A stretch of 64,000 bases of DNA. It comes from Anaerolineales bacterium (GTDB lineage Bacteria; Chloroflexota; Anaerolineae; Anaerolineales; RBG-16-64-43). Below the pieces are notes generated by a model. The model saw only the letters and a program-made list of their open reading frames with translations. It made no database searches and was not told the origin of the DNA. The position numbers were made by a program, and so were the translations under genes. This document shows positions 35,417 through 44,469 of the stretch, in pieces. The DNA is taken from positions 19,808 to 83,807 of the forward strand of contig JAFGKK010000088.1 in NCBI GenBank assembly GCA_016928575.1. The letters are read 5' to 3'. The stretch's first letter is position 1, and each line of letters begins with the position of its first letter.

Positions 35417-36781
35417 TTACGGATACACAAACCCGAGGAAGTTCCCGTCCATCACGAACGACTGATGGGCTCCCAGGACCGGATCCAGCGGTTGGTCCGG
35501 GATCGGCGCCCAGACGATCAGCACGTAGCGGTTGATGACGTTTAGGTAAGCCTCCAGGACCAGCAGGTGGTTGGCGAGCCAGCCCACCGGCCGCAGGCTG
35601 TCGGGGGCTTCCCCGCCGAGCAGGGTGGTCATGTTGGCGATCGGCGAATCGAACAGGCTGGCGCCGTCGGTCCGCGCGATCCGGATCCGGAAGGCCGCTT
35701 CCATGTTGCTCGGCCCGCTGGCTTCGGTCCAGGCCAGGAGCTGGTTGTCGGGCGAGAAGACCATCCACCCGCCGCCCAGGTTGCTCGAAGGATTGAAGGG
35801 GATGGTTGTCTCCTGGCAGGTAACCAGATTGCGCACGGTCACGCCGTTTCGGATCAGGCCGGGAGTCCCGCCCTGGCCGGCGCCGTAGGCGATCCGCGTC
35901 TGGTCCGGGGAGATCCCGCCCAGGGCGTGGGCCGTTCCGATATACTCCGCCGACTGGAGGGTGGAAAGGTCGAAATAGAACAATCCGTTGTAGGGCGGGA
36001 AGTTGATGTTGCCGATGCCCTCCATGGTGTAGGTGTACCAGAAGCCGGCCGCCGTTCCGCCGGCAAGGCGCACCGCCAGGGGGCGGATCGAATTGCCGAT
36101 GTGTGCGGAGGGATCCGGAGTCCAGGTCAGGGCCGGCGTCAGGGAGGCGGCGGCCGCGTAGTTGCCCGCGAAAACCCGGTTGACGGATTGGTTCATCCAA
36201 TCGAGCGTGACGTAGACGATGAAGGGATTTCCCTCCGCGCCGATGAGGGAAGTCAGGTCGGCCGCCGGCGCCAGATCGCTCTGGAGGTTGTTGATGTTCG
36301 TCCTCAGGGTTCCACCCCCTTGCAGCGAAAAATAAACGATCGGCAGGGCATCGGCCCCCGGGCCGAGGCTGCCTGCCAGGTGCGCGAATTCCTGGCTGGC
36401 GAAGGTCATTCCGCCCACCGGCCGGGTCGCCAGGGTTTGGTCGTGTACATCCTTGAACCGGACCACCTCCTCGTAGACGGCGGCCACCGCCGCCGGAAGG
36501 GGCAATTCCTGCGGACCCGGATGCACCGGCTGGCAGGCGGGTTCCGGCGTCGCCGGAACCTCGGCGGACCCAGTGGCGGTGGCGGCGGCCGGCGTTTGCA
36601 GCGGTTGCCCTCCGTCCGGCGTGACGGCGGTTTCCGCTCCCCCTCCGCCGATCGCCGATTGAGTGGCCGCAACCGCCGAGCCGACGAGGTCATCCGGGGA
36701 GGGGGCCGGAGTCGGGGTGATGCAGGCGAATCCGGCAAGTAAGGTGAAAACCAACGGCAGGATTTTTATGTTTTTCTTCAT
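35417..36781 (-). CDS. Hypothetical lipoprotein
   Basis: 454 aa. ATG at 36781 follows GGAGGG; a longer start at 36835 would put residues before the signal peptide. The signal region 'ILPLVFTLLAGFAC' ends in an unusual lipobox (G-F-A-C), followed by a Pro/Thr/Ala-rich linker with 'ATPEPACQP'. The mature part has a region with 'VYEEVVRFKDV' and later a beta-rich part with 'ISPDQTRIAYGAGQG' and 'WMVFSPDNQLLAWTE', which resembles beta-propeller blades. Function unknown. GC-rich, like the flanks outside the island. Confidence 0.7.
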   Translation of the reverse strand: MKKNIKILPLVFTLLAGFACITPTPAPSPDDLVGSAVAATQSAIGGGGAETAVTPDGGQPLQTPAAATATGSAEVPATPEPACQPVHPGPQELPLPAAVAAVYEEVVRFKDVHDQTLATRPVGGMTFASQEFAHLAGSLGPGADALPIVYFSLQGGGTLRTNINNLQSDLAPAADLTSLIGAEGNPFIVYVTLDWMNQSVNRVFAGNYAAAASLTPALTWTPDPSAHIGNSIRPLAVRLAGGTAAGFWYTYTMEGIGNINFPPYNGLFYFDLSTLQSAEYIGTAHALGGISPDQTRIAYGAGQGGTPGLIRNGVTVRNLVTCQETTIPFNPSSNLGGGWMVFSPDNQLLAWTEASGPSNMEAAFRIRIARTDGASLFDSPIANMTTLLGGEAPDSLRPVGWLANHLLVLEAYLNVINRYVLIVWAPIPDQPLDPVLGAHQSFVMDGNFLGFVYP

Positions 36782-38034
36782 GGGATTCCCTCCGCAATCG
36801 AGTATAGCACTTGCGGCTGGAAGCGTATGGAACAATCGGATGAAGGGATCGGTCGGTTGTGAGCGGGGCGGGGGCTTCCGTCCTCACGTCCGCGCCGGCA
36901 TTACCAATTACTAAGGAGCCGTTTCCGGAAGACCGCCGCACCCGCAACGCCGAATTGGGAATTCGCGCCCGATCTCGAACCGCACCTCGACTCCGCCCCG
37001 GCCAAGGTGGAACTGCTGGAACACCGCGGGTGGCGCGCGGAAAACCGCCTGCCGGCCGAAAGGGGAGTTAGGTCGCGGCGATCCTACTCTCGCTGACTAA
37101 GAGTCCGCCGGTGGACCCCCTCCTCGCCGCCGCACCGGTATCCCTGACCATCGTCGAATAGGGAGAATTCAACAACCTCTTGGTGGCCGTCATGATTGAC
37201 GCAATCCTGGTTTGATCCGGGAAAACCGAGTCCGCCGGACGCATGAGGCTTTCAAGGTCTGCTCGGATTCACGGCGGCTTCCGCACCGCGGTCGCCGCCA
37301 TCAAGAAACGCCGAATCATCTTCGAAACCAGCCGCAAGGCGGTCGCCTGAATCCTCTCCAATACCCACGCCGAGAGGATCGCTATCTTTTCCGCAATGAT
37401 GTTCCGCAGACCGGCTCCGCCGGTGGGGGCGCAGATCCTCTGGATCCAACCGGTTGGCGGCCGCCCGTCAGGCATCGTTCTTGGCTTCGAACCGGTGACG
37501 GAGGGGATCGCGAATGAGAATCCCAATTCCCTGAAGGAGCCGATCCTCACTCCGCCGGGAATTTGGCTGATCGGCGGGATCAGGGTTGGCGGCTCGATCT
37601 TGACCCAGGTTCCGTTCGGCCGCTGCTTACAGGCGCATGCAGATCCCGTCGAAGGTCGCAGCATCCTTTTCGCCGGCTTCGCGGACAACTCGATGATCTG
37701 CATCTTCGCCTGCCGCGGATTGCCCGGGATGGATCCGCTCGCGCCGGAGGGATGGGGATTGCCCGCGGGAATCGCGCTGTCGCTCCGGTTGACGGTCGAC
37801 CGGCAAGGGGATCAACACTCGGATTCGAAACAGGCGTGCAAAAAGGTTTCCCGCGGGGGAAAACCAAGACCTCTTTCCGCCCTGCGGCGGAATCGCTTCG
37901 CAGAATTCCGCATCCGTTGCGCCGGGGCGCCGCCGTTCATCCCGGACTCCGGGGGCGGAGGATCTTCGGCCGCGGCACACGGTCCCTGCGGACCCGAAAG
38001 CCGCGGGCTGGGTATAATCCTCTGTAGGACATCC
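36782..38034. other. Long spacer, probably eroded coding sequence
   Basis: About 1250 bases. Protein-like stretches appear in changing frames on the plus strand: around 36930-37080 'APAKVELLEHRGWRAENR', around 37085-37205 'LTIVE', a stop, then 'FNNLLVAVMIDAILV', and around 37260-37345 'GGFRTAVAAIKKRRIIF'. Frames are interrupted by stops and shifts, as in a decaying gene. From 37396 one frame stays open into the SGNH gene but carries no motif. I cannot name the lost gene. A TATAAT at 38013-38018 may serve the SGNH gene. Confidence 0.4.
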
Positions 38035-38952
38035 ATGAGGAATTTCCAAAGACTTTGTCATCCAATCGCCGCGGCGGGGTATCTCTTTTTGTTCGTGGTG
38101 GCCGGCTGCGCTTCAAGCTTCGGCTCCAACCCTACTTCGCCGGCCGTTGTCTCCAGCCTTGGCGGCGGCCCGACCGTTCCGCCGCCGACGGCGACCTTCA
38201 CCCGAACCGCCCCGCCGACTCCGACGGCGACGCCCACCTCCACGCCCAAGTGGCCGTTGACCTTGGTTTTCTACGGTGACAGCCTGCTGAAAATCGGGGA
38301 GGTCCGCCGGGAGGCGAAATGGAGCTATTCTTTTGTCGATTTTCTGCAGGCCATGCTGGATCCGGCCTATGAGATGATCACGGCCAATTACGGAGGGCGG
38401 GATGCGGCCTGGGCGGCGGAAAACCTCCAAGTCGCCGTCCTATCCTACCAGCCGGATTTGGTCACGTTGTGGTGGGGATTCAACGACCTGCTTGGATGCG
38501 GCGGCTTCTTCAGTACGAAGACCAACAAGGTGATTCCGGAGTATCTGGATACTCTGGTCCGGCGCCACATCGACGGCCTGCGCAAGCAGGCGGACCTCCT
38601 GCTGGAACAAGGGGCTTCGGTCATGGTTCTGACGTCCATTCCGATCGACGGGAAATTGCCGTGGACGCACTTTGACGAAAACGGCCAGTTGGTTTGGGAA
38701 TGGAACCACTTGTGCGATTACAACCTCGGTTTGGAGCGCTTGGCCTCGGCCCAGCGGGAATTGGCGGAAGGATATGCGGCCGAAGGGAAAGCCGTATTTC
38801 TCGTGGATCTGTGGCGGTTGTTCGTCGAGCACGAGGGCGTCAGCGGCATGTATCTCGACCTGATGCATCCCGGGCCGGTGGGCGCCTACCTTATCGCCGA
38901 GGAGTGGATCCGGATTTTCGGAGAAACAGGGTCTTTGCTTCTTTTCCGTTGA
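38035..38952 (+). CDS. SGNH/GDSL hydrolase lipoprotein
   Basis: 305 aa. Signal peptide and lipobox 'VVAGC' (Cys25), a Thr/Pro-rich linker (about residues 45-70), then an SGNH esterase domain: 'VFYGDSLL' with nucleophile Ser83, 'NYGGRDAAW' (block II Gly), 'WWGFNDLL' with Asn150, and 'YLDLMHPG' with the Asp275/His278 pair. It should remove acyl groups from an extracellular lipid or glycan. The Thr-rich linker and location outside the island suggest a cell-surface esterase. A longer in-frame extension upstream (from 37396) is rejected because it precedes the signal peptide. Confidence 0.85.
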   Translation: MRNFQRLCHPIAAAGYLFLFVVAGCASSFGSNPTSPAVVSSLGGGPTVPPPTATFTRTAPPTPTATPTSTPKWPLTLVFYGDSLLKIGEVRREAKWSYSFVDFLQAMLDPAYEMITANYGGRDAAWAAENLQVAVLSYQPDLVTLWWGFNDLLGCGGFFSTKTNKVIPEYLDTLVRRHIDGLRKQADLLLEQGASVMVLTSIPIDGKLPWTHFDENGQLVWEWNHLCDYNLGLERLASAQRELAEGYAAEGKAVFLVDLWRLFVEHEGVSGMYLDLMHPGPVGAYLIAEEWIRIFGETGSLLLFR

Positions 38953-38991
38953 GGGGGTCAGCGGGGGAATGATCGTGGCGGGGCGCGGGGG

Positions 38992-40407
38992 TTAAGGATT
39001 CGGCCGCCGGGGCAGGCGGATGCGCATCCGCGTCCCTTCCCCCGGGGCGGATTCCGCTTCCAGCATGCCGCCGTGAGCCGCCACCAGCGCCCTGGCGATC
39101 GCCAGCCCCAGCCCGGAGGCGCCGCCGTCGTCCGCCCGGTAAAACCGGTCGAAGATGTGCGGAAGGTCCTCGGCGGAGATGCCGTTACCCGTATCCCCCA
39201 CGGTGAGCAGTACCTCCTTCGCGTCCTCCCGCGTCCCCAGGGTGATCCGCCCCCCGGGCGGGGTGTGGCGCAGCGCATTGCCGATCAGATTGGCGAGCAC
39301 CTGCGCCATGCGGGTTTCATCCAGTCCGATCGGCGGCACGGGCGCGGGGACATCCACTTCCAAGACGACATTCTTCTGAAGCGCCTGCTGTTCGAAGGCG
39401 GCGCACGCCTGCCGCAGCAAATCGGCCGGATCCACCGGCTGGCGGATCACCTCTAATTCTCCGGCGTCCGCTTCACTCAGGATCCGCAAATCCTCCACCA
39501 GCAGTTGCAAGAGCTCGATTTCATCGTAGATCACCGACAGCCGTTTGGGGCTGGGGGCCAGCACGCCGTCGCGCAGGGATTCGATGTATCCCGAGATGAC
39601 CGTCAACGGCGTGCGCAGTTCGTGCGCCACATCGGCCGCCAGCTTCCGCCGCGCCCGGTTGGATTGCGAAACGGCGCGGCTCATTTTGTTGAAGGCCGCG
39701 GCCAGTTCGCCGATTTCGTCGCGGGAGTTTGATTGCACCTGCTGATCCAAATCGCCCTCCGCCATCCGGTGCGCGGCGGCCTTCAGCGCCTGCAGCGGCC
39801 GGGTGAGCGTGCGCGCCAGCCAGACGCCCATACCCAGTGCGATCAGGAAGGCGCCCGAACCGGCCAGGAGCAAGGCGACGTTGAGGCGCTCCAGGTATCG
39901 GGATTCCTGAGGCGATAGGTTGGGCGGGCGCGGGGCGGTCAGGATCGTTCCGACGGCGGCGCCGTCCACCAGGATCGGTTCGCCCTCGGCCAGCGCGTTG
40001 GCCGAAAGCCGGTTGCCCGCGGGAACCTCGGGATCCGCGGAAAGGACGACCACGCCCTCGGCGTCCGCCAGGCTGAATTGACTGCGCCAATCGTGCGGAT
40101 TTCGGCCCGCCGGGACCGAGCCGCCTTCGGAATGGGAGGAGGGAGTCGCAGCGGCCGAAGGGGTTTGCGGAGCGGGGAAGGTCTCGGCCGACCGAGGACG
40201 AAGGTATTCCTCGAGGCCGGCCCAGGTTCCATGGGCTTGGTAGTAATCCGCCAACAGCGACCGGAAATCCTCCCGCAACTGCGAAACCACCAGCGTGTTG
40301 AATTGCGATGGATTCAGCAGGCGGACGGAGGCGATCGGCAGGATCGAGACCGTGGCGGCCACCAACAGGAAGGCGAAGGTTAATTTCCAGGTCAGGGAGC
40401 GGGGCAT
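38992..40407 (-). CDS. Sensor histidine kinase (BaeS/PhoR type)
   Basis: 471 aa. Two membrane helices (residues 8-30 and 175-198) enclose an extracytoplasmic sensor domain of about 145 residues. Then HAMP (about residues 198-252), the phosphoacceptor H262 in 'VAHELRTPL', and the HATPase domain with N box 'NLIGNALRHTP', G1 'VGDTGNGIS', F box 'IFDRFYRAD' and G2 'GLGLAIARAL'. It follows its response regulator on the same strand by 3 bases and is surely in one operon. Signal unknown. Confidence 0.93.
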   Translation of the reverse strand: MPRSLTWKLTFAFLLVAATVSILPIASVRLLNPSQFNTLVVSQLREDFRSLLADYYQAHGTWAGLEEYLRPRSAETFPAPQTPSAAATPSSHSEGGSVPAGRNPHDWRSQFSLADAEGVVVLSADPEVPAGNRLSANALAEGEPILVDGAAVGTILTAPRPPNLSPQESRYLERLNVALLLAGSGAFLIALGMGVWLARTLTRPLQALKAAAHRMAEGDLDQQVQSNSRDEIGELAAAFNKMSRAVSQSNRARRKLAADVAHELRTPLTVISGYIESLRDGVLAPSPKRLSVIYDEIELLQLLVEDLRILSEADAGELEVIRQPVDPADLLRQACAAFEQQALQKNVVLEVDVPAPVPPIGLDETRMAQVLANLIGNALRHTPPGGRITLGTREDAKEVLLTVGDTGNGISAEDLPHIFDRFYRADDGGASGLGLAIARALVAAHGGMLEAESAPGEGTRMRIRLPRRPNP

Positions 40408-40410
40408 GGA

Positions 40411-41100
40411 TCAGATTCTCGGTTTCGCGAAGCGGTATCCGATTCCGAACACGGTCTCAATGTACTGCGGGGAATCCGGATCGGGTTCGATCTTCACGCG
40501 CAGGTTGCGCACGTGGACGTTGAGGGTCTGTTCGAGGCCGGCGAACCCGTTTTCCGAGAGCGCCTGCACCAGCTCGTCGCGGGGAAAGACCCGCCCCGGC
40601 GCGCGCATCAGAATCGCGAGCAGGTTGAACTCGGTGGGGGTCAGGTTCACCGGCCGGCCCCCCACCGTCACCGTGTGGGCGTCCTCTTCCAGCTCGATCT
40701 CCCCGAGGCGCAGCCGCCGGCGGCGCGGGTCGGCCGGATCGCTGCGGCGGAGGACCGCCCGCACGCGGGCCGCCAACTCGCGCATGCGGAACGGTTTGAC
40801 GACGTAGTCGTCGGCGCCGAGCTCCAATCCGAGAACCGCGTCGGCTTCCTCCACCCGTGCGGTGAGGATGATCACCGGGGCTCCGCGCTCGCGGCGGAAG
40901 CGGCGCAGAAACTCATAGCCGTCCATCGACGGCATCATGATGTCGAGCAGGACAACGTCCGGCTTCTCATGGCGCGCCGCGAACAGCCCCTCCTCGCCGT
41001 CGCGGGCGGTCACCACGCGGAATCCCTGCTGGCCGAGATACTCGGAGATCAGCTCGCGAACGTTCAGCTTGTCGTCCACCACCAGGACCGTCTTTGCCAT
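40411..41100 (-). CDS. Response regulator, OmpR/PhoB family
   Basis: 229 aa. Receiver domain with phosphoacceptor D53 in 'VVLLDIMMPSMDG', acidic 'VVDD' near residue 7-10, and Lys102 in 'YVVKPF'. C-terminal winged-helix DNA-binding domain of the OmpR type ('PVNLTPTEFNLLAILMRAPGRV', 'VHVRNLRVKI', 'ETVFGIGYRFAKP'). ATG at 41100 is chosen; a TTG at 41124 in frame is less likely. It is the first gene of a pair with the kinase. Targets unknown. Confidence 0.93.
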   Translation of the reverse strand: MAKTVLVVDDKLNVRELISEYLGQQGFRVVTARDGEEGLFAARHEKPDVVLLDIMMPSMDGYEFLRRFRRERGAPVIILTARVEEADAVLGLELGADDYVVKPFRMRELAARVRAVLRRSDPADPRRRRLRLGEIELEEDAHTVTVGGRPVNLTPTEFNLLAILMRAPGRVFPRDELVQALSENGFAGLEQTLNVHVRNLRVKIEPDPDSPQYIETVFGIGYRFAKPRI

Positions 41101-41509
41101 GCCGGAATCCGTCTTCCCCTGCAACGGGGCGCCTTCATCATAGGCCGGGGATATTCAGATTTTGTGAAGGTTGGCGGAGTTCGGCGGGGTTAATTCGATT
41201 CTTATCCGATCGGGCGGGGGAATGATCGGACCTTGGATCTTGGACGATCGGCCGTTGCCGATTTTCGGTTCCGGATGGTGTTCAGCGGATGGGGGCAGAA
41301 TTTTTCCAAAAAGACGCCGAGGTTTTCGTGTAACGGCGGGGGGGCGCCGCGAGGTTCGATGCCGGCGGTCGACCGCCGATGGCCGTTGCGGCTGTCTTGG
41401 AAATGGACCTGAAGAATGGAAAGGATGAAGACGATGGGGCCGCCCAGTCGCCGGCCGGAGAACCCGCGACCCAGGTCCATCGTCTGCCGTCCATGGTCGT
41501 GTCGTCGAG
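41101..41509. other. Spacer without recognisable features
   Basis: About 410 bases between the response regulator and tRNA-Met. Open frames here overlap the tRNA and lack ribosome binding sites. I see no terminator, repeat or promoter pair. Confidence 0.35.
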
Positions 41510-41581
41510 TGGCGAGGAATGGAATTGAACCATCAACCAAGGGCTTATGAGTCCCCTGCTCTGCCATTGAGCTACCTCGCC
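41510..41581 (-). tRNA. tRNA-Met (anticodon CAT)
   Basis: 72-base cloverleaf on the minus strand. Acceptor arms GGCGAGG / CCTCGCC pair perfectly, the D stem is GCTC/GAGC, the anticodon loop CTCATAA gives anticodon CAT, the T loop is TTCAATT. Base 1 is G paired to C72, so it is the elongator type and not initiator; a lysidine-modified tRNA-Ile(CAT) cannot be excluded by sequence alone. Confidence 0.88.
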
Positions 41582-41596
41582 TGGAAAAGCCTGCGA

Positions 41597-41625
41597 ATTG
41601 TACCGGGCGGTGGGAAAGCGGTCAA
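41597..41625 (-). promoter_or_regulatory. Promoter of tRNA-Met
   Basis: On the minus strand TTGACC, 17-base spacer, TACAAT, 15 bases upstream of the tRNA. Close to sigma70 consensus. Confidence 0.7.
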
Positions 41626-41672
41626 GATTTGTTATAAACGACCGGACGCCGGGGAATGCAACAACAGCCAGG

Positions 41673-41745
41673 TGAGCCGTGAGCGACTCGAACGCTCAAC
41701 CAAGTGCTTAAAAGGCACCTGCTCTGCCACTTGAGCTAACGGCCC
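41673..41745 (-). tRNA. tRNA-Lys (anticodon TTT)
   Basis: 73-base cloverleaf on the minus strand. Acceptor arm GGGCCGT / ACGGCTC (one G-T pair), D stem GCTC/GAGC, anticodon loop CTTTTAA giving TTT, T loop TTCGAGT on stem GAGCG/CGCTC. Confidence 0.92.
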
Positions 41746-41757
41746 AGCGCGGGGGGC

Positions 41758-41787
41758 ATTCTAACACGGGGGAATGCGAACCGTCAA
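41758..41787 (-). promoter_or_regulatory. Promoter of tRNA-Lys
   Basis: On the minus strand TTGACG, 18-base spacer, TAGAAT, 12 bases before the tRNA. Confidence 0.65.
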
Positions 41788-41838
41788 AGGATTCCCGGAT
41801 TCGCGCCGCGAATCCTTCGGCGGGAGCGCTTCGGCGCG

Positions 41839-42483
41839 CTACGCGGCGAGGTGCGGATGCCCGATGTGGGCGAAGAACTCACTGCGGGTGTTGAGGTTCT
41901 CCTTGAACGATCCCCGTACCGCGCTGGTCACCATCCGCGCGTTGGCCTTCTTCACTCCCCGGATCGCCATGCACATGTGCAGGCCTTCCACCACCACGCC
42001 CACCCCGCACGGGTTCAGCGTTTCCTCGAGGAAAGCCGCGATCTGCGAGGTCATCCGCTCCTGCAGCTGCAGCCGCCGGGCGAACATCTCCACCATCCGC
42101 GGGATTTTCGAAAGTCCGATCACCTTGCCGTCGGGGATGTAGGCGACGTGGGCCTTGCCCACGAAGGGCAGCAGGTGGTGTTCGCACAGGCTGGCGAAGT
42201 CGATGTCGCGCACCAGCACCATCTCGTCGTAATCGACGGTGAAGATCGCCTGGTTGACCAATTTGACCGGATCCACGTGGTATCCGGCGGTCATCTCCTC
42301 GAACATCCGCGCCACCCGCAGCGGGGTCCGCACCAGTCCTTCGCGGGCCGGGTCTTCCCCGATTCCCTCGAGGATCGCGCGGATCGCGCACTCGATGTCG
42401 CCCTCGCAGCCCTGCGCCGGACGGTCGGTCAGGTCGTCGCGGAACAAATCGAAATCGGACGGGTTGGTGGTCATCTTCGGCAT
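41839..42483 (-). CDS. folE: GTP cyclohydrolase I
   Basis: 214 aa. Converts GTP to 7,8-dihydroneopterin triphosphate, the first step of folate and pterin synthesis, in the cytoplasm. Zinc ligands: Cys and His in '[12 protein letters not shown]' and the second Cys in '[10 protein letters not shown]'. Further landmarks '[16 protein letters not shown]', '[23 protein letters not shown]'. Start ATG 42483 is preceded by AGGAGA at a 5-base spacing. It follows folK by 20 bases in a minus-strand cluster. Confidence 0.96.
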   Translation of the reverse strand: MPKMTTNPSDFDLFRDDLTDRPAQGCEGDIECAIRAILEGIGEDPAREGLVRTPLRVARMFEEMTAGYHVDPVKLVNQAIFTVDYDEMVLVRDIDFASLCEHHLLPFVGKAHVAYIPDGKVIGLSKIPRMVEMFARRLQLQERMTSQIAAFLEETLNPCGVGVVVEGLHMCMAIRGVKKANARMVTSAVRGSFKENLNTRSEFFAHIGHPHLAA

Positions 42484-42503
42484 GTTGGTCTCCTGCCCCC
42501 TCC

Positions 42504-43043
42504 TCAGTCTGCCCCATGTGGCTGCGCCAACGGGGGAGGAGGAAGGAGGGGGGAAATATCCTCACGGCGCCGAACGGTTCCATCCCGCAGGCGCTCGGCG
42601 ATCGCGCGCAGGGGTTCGCCGGTGGCGGGATGCGGGATGTCCGGCGAGATCTCGGCCAGCGGCAGGGCCACGTAGGGCCGCTTGAGAACATCCGGATGGG
42701 GGAGCGGTTTTCCGCCGGCCTCGCCCAAAAAGTCGTCGTACAGCGAAAGGTCGATGTCGATCGTCCGTGCGGCGAAGGGATCCGCCCCGCGCCTCCGCCC
42801 CAGCCGGCGCTCGATCGGCGCGATCAACCGCAAAAACAGCTCCGCGGGCGTTTTCGCCGTCCGGATCAACGCGGCCGCGTTGAAATAATCCGGCTGGTCC
42901 GATCCGTCGGCCGGCGGAGATTGCCACACCGAAGATACCGCCAGCACCGTCTCCCGTTCAGCGATCGCGCACAGCGCCGAACGCAAGTTCCGCTCCGGAT
43001 CGATGTTGGAGCCGAGCAGCAGCCAAACGAGGTGGTCAGCCAC
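42504..43043 (-). CDS. folK: 6-hydroxymethyl-7,8-dihydropterin pyrophosphokinase (HPPK)
   Basis: 179 aa. Transfers pyrophosphate from ATP to 6-hydroxymethyl-dihydropterin. Family features: '[14 protein letters not shown]' at the N-terminus, '[25 protein letters not shown]' (quoted in part: 'QPDYFNAA'), '[23 protein letters not shown]' (in part '[13 protein letters not shown]', the metal-binding Asp pair), and '[18 protein letters not shown]' (in part '[10 protein letters not shown]'). The gene overlaps folB by 8 bases and is followed by folE. Confidence 0.95.
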   Translation of the reverse strand: MADHLVWLLLGSNIDPERNLRSALCAIAERETVLAVSSVWQSPPADGSDQPDYFNAAALIRTAKTPAELFLRLIAPIERRLGRRRGADPFAARTIDIDLSLYDDFLGEAGGKPLPHPDVLKRPYVALPLAEISPDIPHPATGEPLRAIAERLRDGTVRRREDISPLLPPPPLAQPHGAD

Positions 43044-43398
43044 CGGGGCGGCCCCGCTCGATGGTCACGCACACCGACCGGGCGAAGCGCAGGGCGCCGG
43101 GCTTCTCGACCGTCACGCGCACCCCCGTCACGCAAGGCTCTTCCAAGCACAGCGCGGCGATCTCCTCCGCGAAGCGCTCGACCAGGTGGTAGGCGCTGCC
43201 CTCCGCCAGGGCCAGGATCCGTTTCGTGACGGTGCGGTAATTGACGGCGTCGGCGATGTCGTCGGTTTTTCCCGGGCGGGAGGTGTCGGTTTCGAGCGCC
43301 ACCGAGATCAGCACATCCTGCCTGTCCCGCCGCTCCTCCTCCGAGACCCCGATCACCGTGCGCACCAGCAGGTCCTTGATGATGAGCGCGTCGGTCAT
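43036..43398 (-). CDS. folB: Dihydroneopterin aldolase
   Basis: 120 aa. Cleaves dihydroneopterin to 6-hydroxymethyl-dihydropterin and glycolaldehyde. Landmarks: 'IIKDLLVRTVIGVSEEER', 'VLISVALETDTSRPG', 'DAVNYRTVTKRI', 'HLVERFAEEIA', and 'VTVEKPGALRFARSVCV' with the catalytic Lys. ATG at 43398 has GGAGGGTTCC upstream; the longer start at 43431 runs into a repeat. Its 3' end overlaps the folK start, so the two are coupled. Confidence 0.94.
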   Translation of the reverse strand: MTDALIIKDLLVRTVIGVSEEERRDRQDVLISVALETDTSRPGKTDDIADAVNYRTVTKRILALAEGSAYHLVERFAEEIAALCLEEPCVTGVRVTVEKPGALRFARSVCVTIERGRPGG

Positions 43399-43421
43399 GG
43401 AACCCTCCTCCGAGCCCTTCT

Positions 43422-43513
43422 CCGCCCTCATCCGGCCTCCCGTCGCTGCGCTCCGGGACAGGTTCGACCGCCTTCTCCCAGCATAAGCTGGGAGAAGGCC
43501 GGGATGAGGGCGG
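43422..43513. repeat. Long palindromic repeat, copy 1 (folB upstream)
   Basis: Inner perfect stem of 12 bp (CCTTCTCCCAGC at 43471-43482, loop ATAA, GCTGGGAGAAGG at 43487-43498) and an outer arm of 12 bp (43422-43433 with 43502-43513) around an insertion. The GGGAGAAGG core recurs at 49459-49536 and in weaker form at 50755-50822. Confidence 0.85.
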
Positions 43514-43619
43514 AAAGCCTGGGAACGCCGGTGGCAAGGTGAATTTCTTAGTGGCCTTCCGGTTTTACCCCGGCCTCGCCCGGCGAAGCCAAGGCGGGGC
43601 TTCGTGTCTCATCGCGGCG

Positions 43620-44348
43620 TCACAGGTATTCCCCGCCGTCGATCCGCAGCACCTCGCCGGTGATGAATGTCGATTCGAGCAGGAACAGCACCCCGCGCAC
43701 GACCGCCTCGGGCGAGCCGGGACGGCCGAGCGGAATCCGGCGGGCCAACTTTTGCAGGTACTCCTGCCCTTGGCCGGGCGGGGGGAGGATTGCGCCGGGC
43801 GCGACGGCGTTGACGCGGAACGCGGGCGCGAGCGACTTCGCCAGGCTGCGGGTGAGCTCGACCAGCGCGGATTTGGCGAGGCTATACGCGAGATGCTCCG
43901 CCGCCGGGCGCCCGGCCCGCGCGTCGGCGAGGAACAGGATGTCCCCGGCGTCGGCCTGCGCGGCGAACGCCCGGCTGAGGAAGAACGGCGCGCGCAGGTT
44001 GATCGCGATCGTCCGTTCCCAAAGATCCGTTGCGGTGTCGGCCAGGGTTCCGCGCTCGAAGATCGCGGCCGAGTTGACGAGGATGTCGATTTTCCGGAAA
44101 GCGGCCCCCGCCGCCTCGAAGATGGTCGCCGGCGCGTCGAGCCGCTCCAGATCGGCGCGGATCGTCGCGCATTTCCGCCCGAGGGCGCGGATTTCCTCCG
44201 CCGTCCGGACGGCTTCCGCTTCCGACGAGCGGTAGTGCAGGGCGACGTCGGCGCCGTGCGCCGCGAGTCCGAGTGCGATCGCGCGCCCGAGCCGCACCGC
44301 GCCGCCGGTCACCAGCGCCGTCCTTCCGCAAAGCGGCAAATCGGCCAT
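43620..44348 (-). CDS. Short-chain reductase, pteridine reductase (PTR1)-like
   Basis: 242 aa. NAD(P)-binding motif 'TALVTGGAVRLGRAIALGLA' begins at residue 10 (T-G-x-x-x-R-x-G), then 'HYRSSEAEA' (NADPH-type), 'VNSAAIF', and the active site Y155 and K159 ('YSLAK'). In place of the usual catalytic Ser at Tyr minus 13 there is D142, the arrangement known in Leishmania PTR1 and related pterin reductases. With folE, folK and folB nearby, it probably reduces dihydropterin or dihydrobiopterin-like compounds. A generic dehydrogenase is possible. Start 44348 is the beginning of the Rossmann fold; a much longer upstream ORF is rejected. Confidence 0.82.
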   Translation of the reverse strand: MADLPLCGRTALVTGGAVRLGRAIALGLAAHGADVALHYRSSEAEAVRTAEEIRALGRKCATIRADLERLDAPATIFEAAGAAFRKIDILVNSAAIFERGTLADTATDLWERTIAINLRAPFFLSRAFAAQADAGDILFLADARAGRPAAEHLAYSLAKSALVELTRSLAKSLAPAFRVNAVAPGAILPPPGQGQEYLQKLARRIPLGRPGSPEAVVRGVLFLLESTFITGEVLRIDGGEYL

Positions 44349-44469
44349 GGAAGGATTATATCCCAGTGCCGGATGCCGACCCTTCGCCCGCCCGCAGCTT
44401 CTCCGCCGGCCGGAGAAAAAAAACCGCCGCCACGCGTTATAATGCTCCAAACCGTTCCCGGGAGGGAAA

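Noticed and set aside
37396..38034. 518-aa protein including the SGNH domain
   Set aside because: A lipoprotein signal peptide begins at 38035, so the upstream part is not its N-terminus.
41202..41567. 121-aa minus-strand ORF overlapping tRNA-Met
   Set aside because: It runs through the tRNA and has no coding character.
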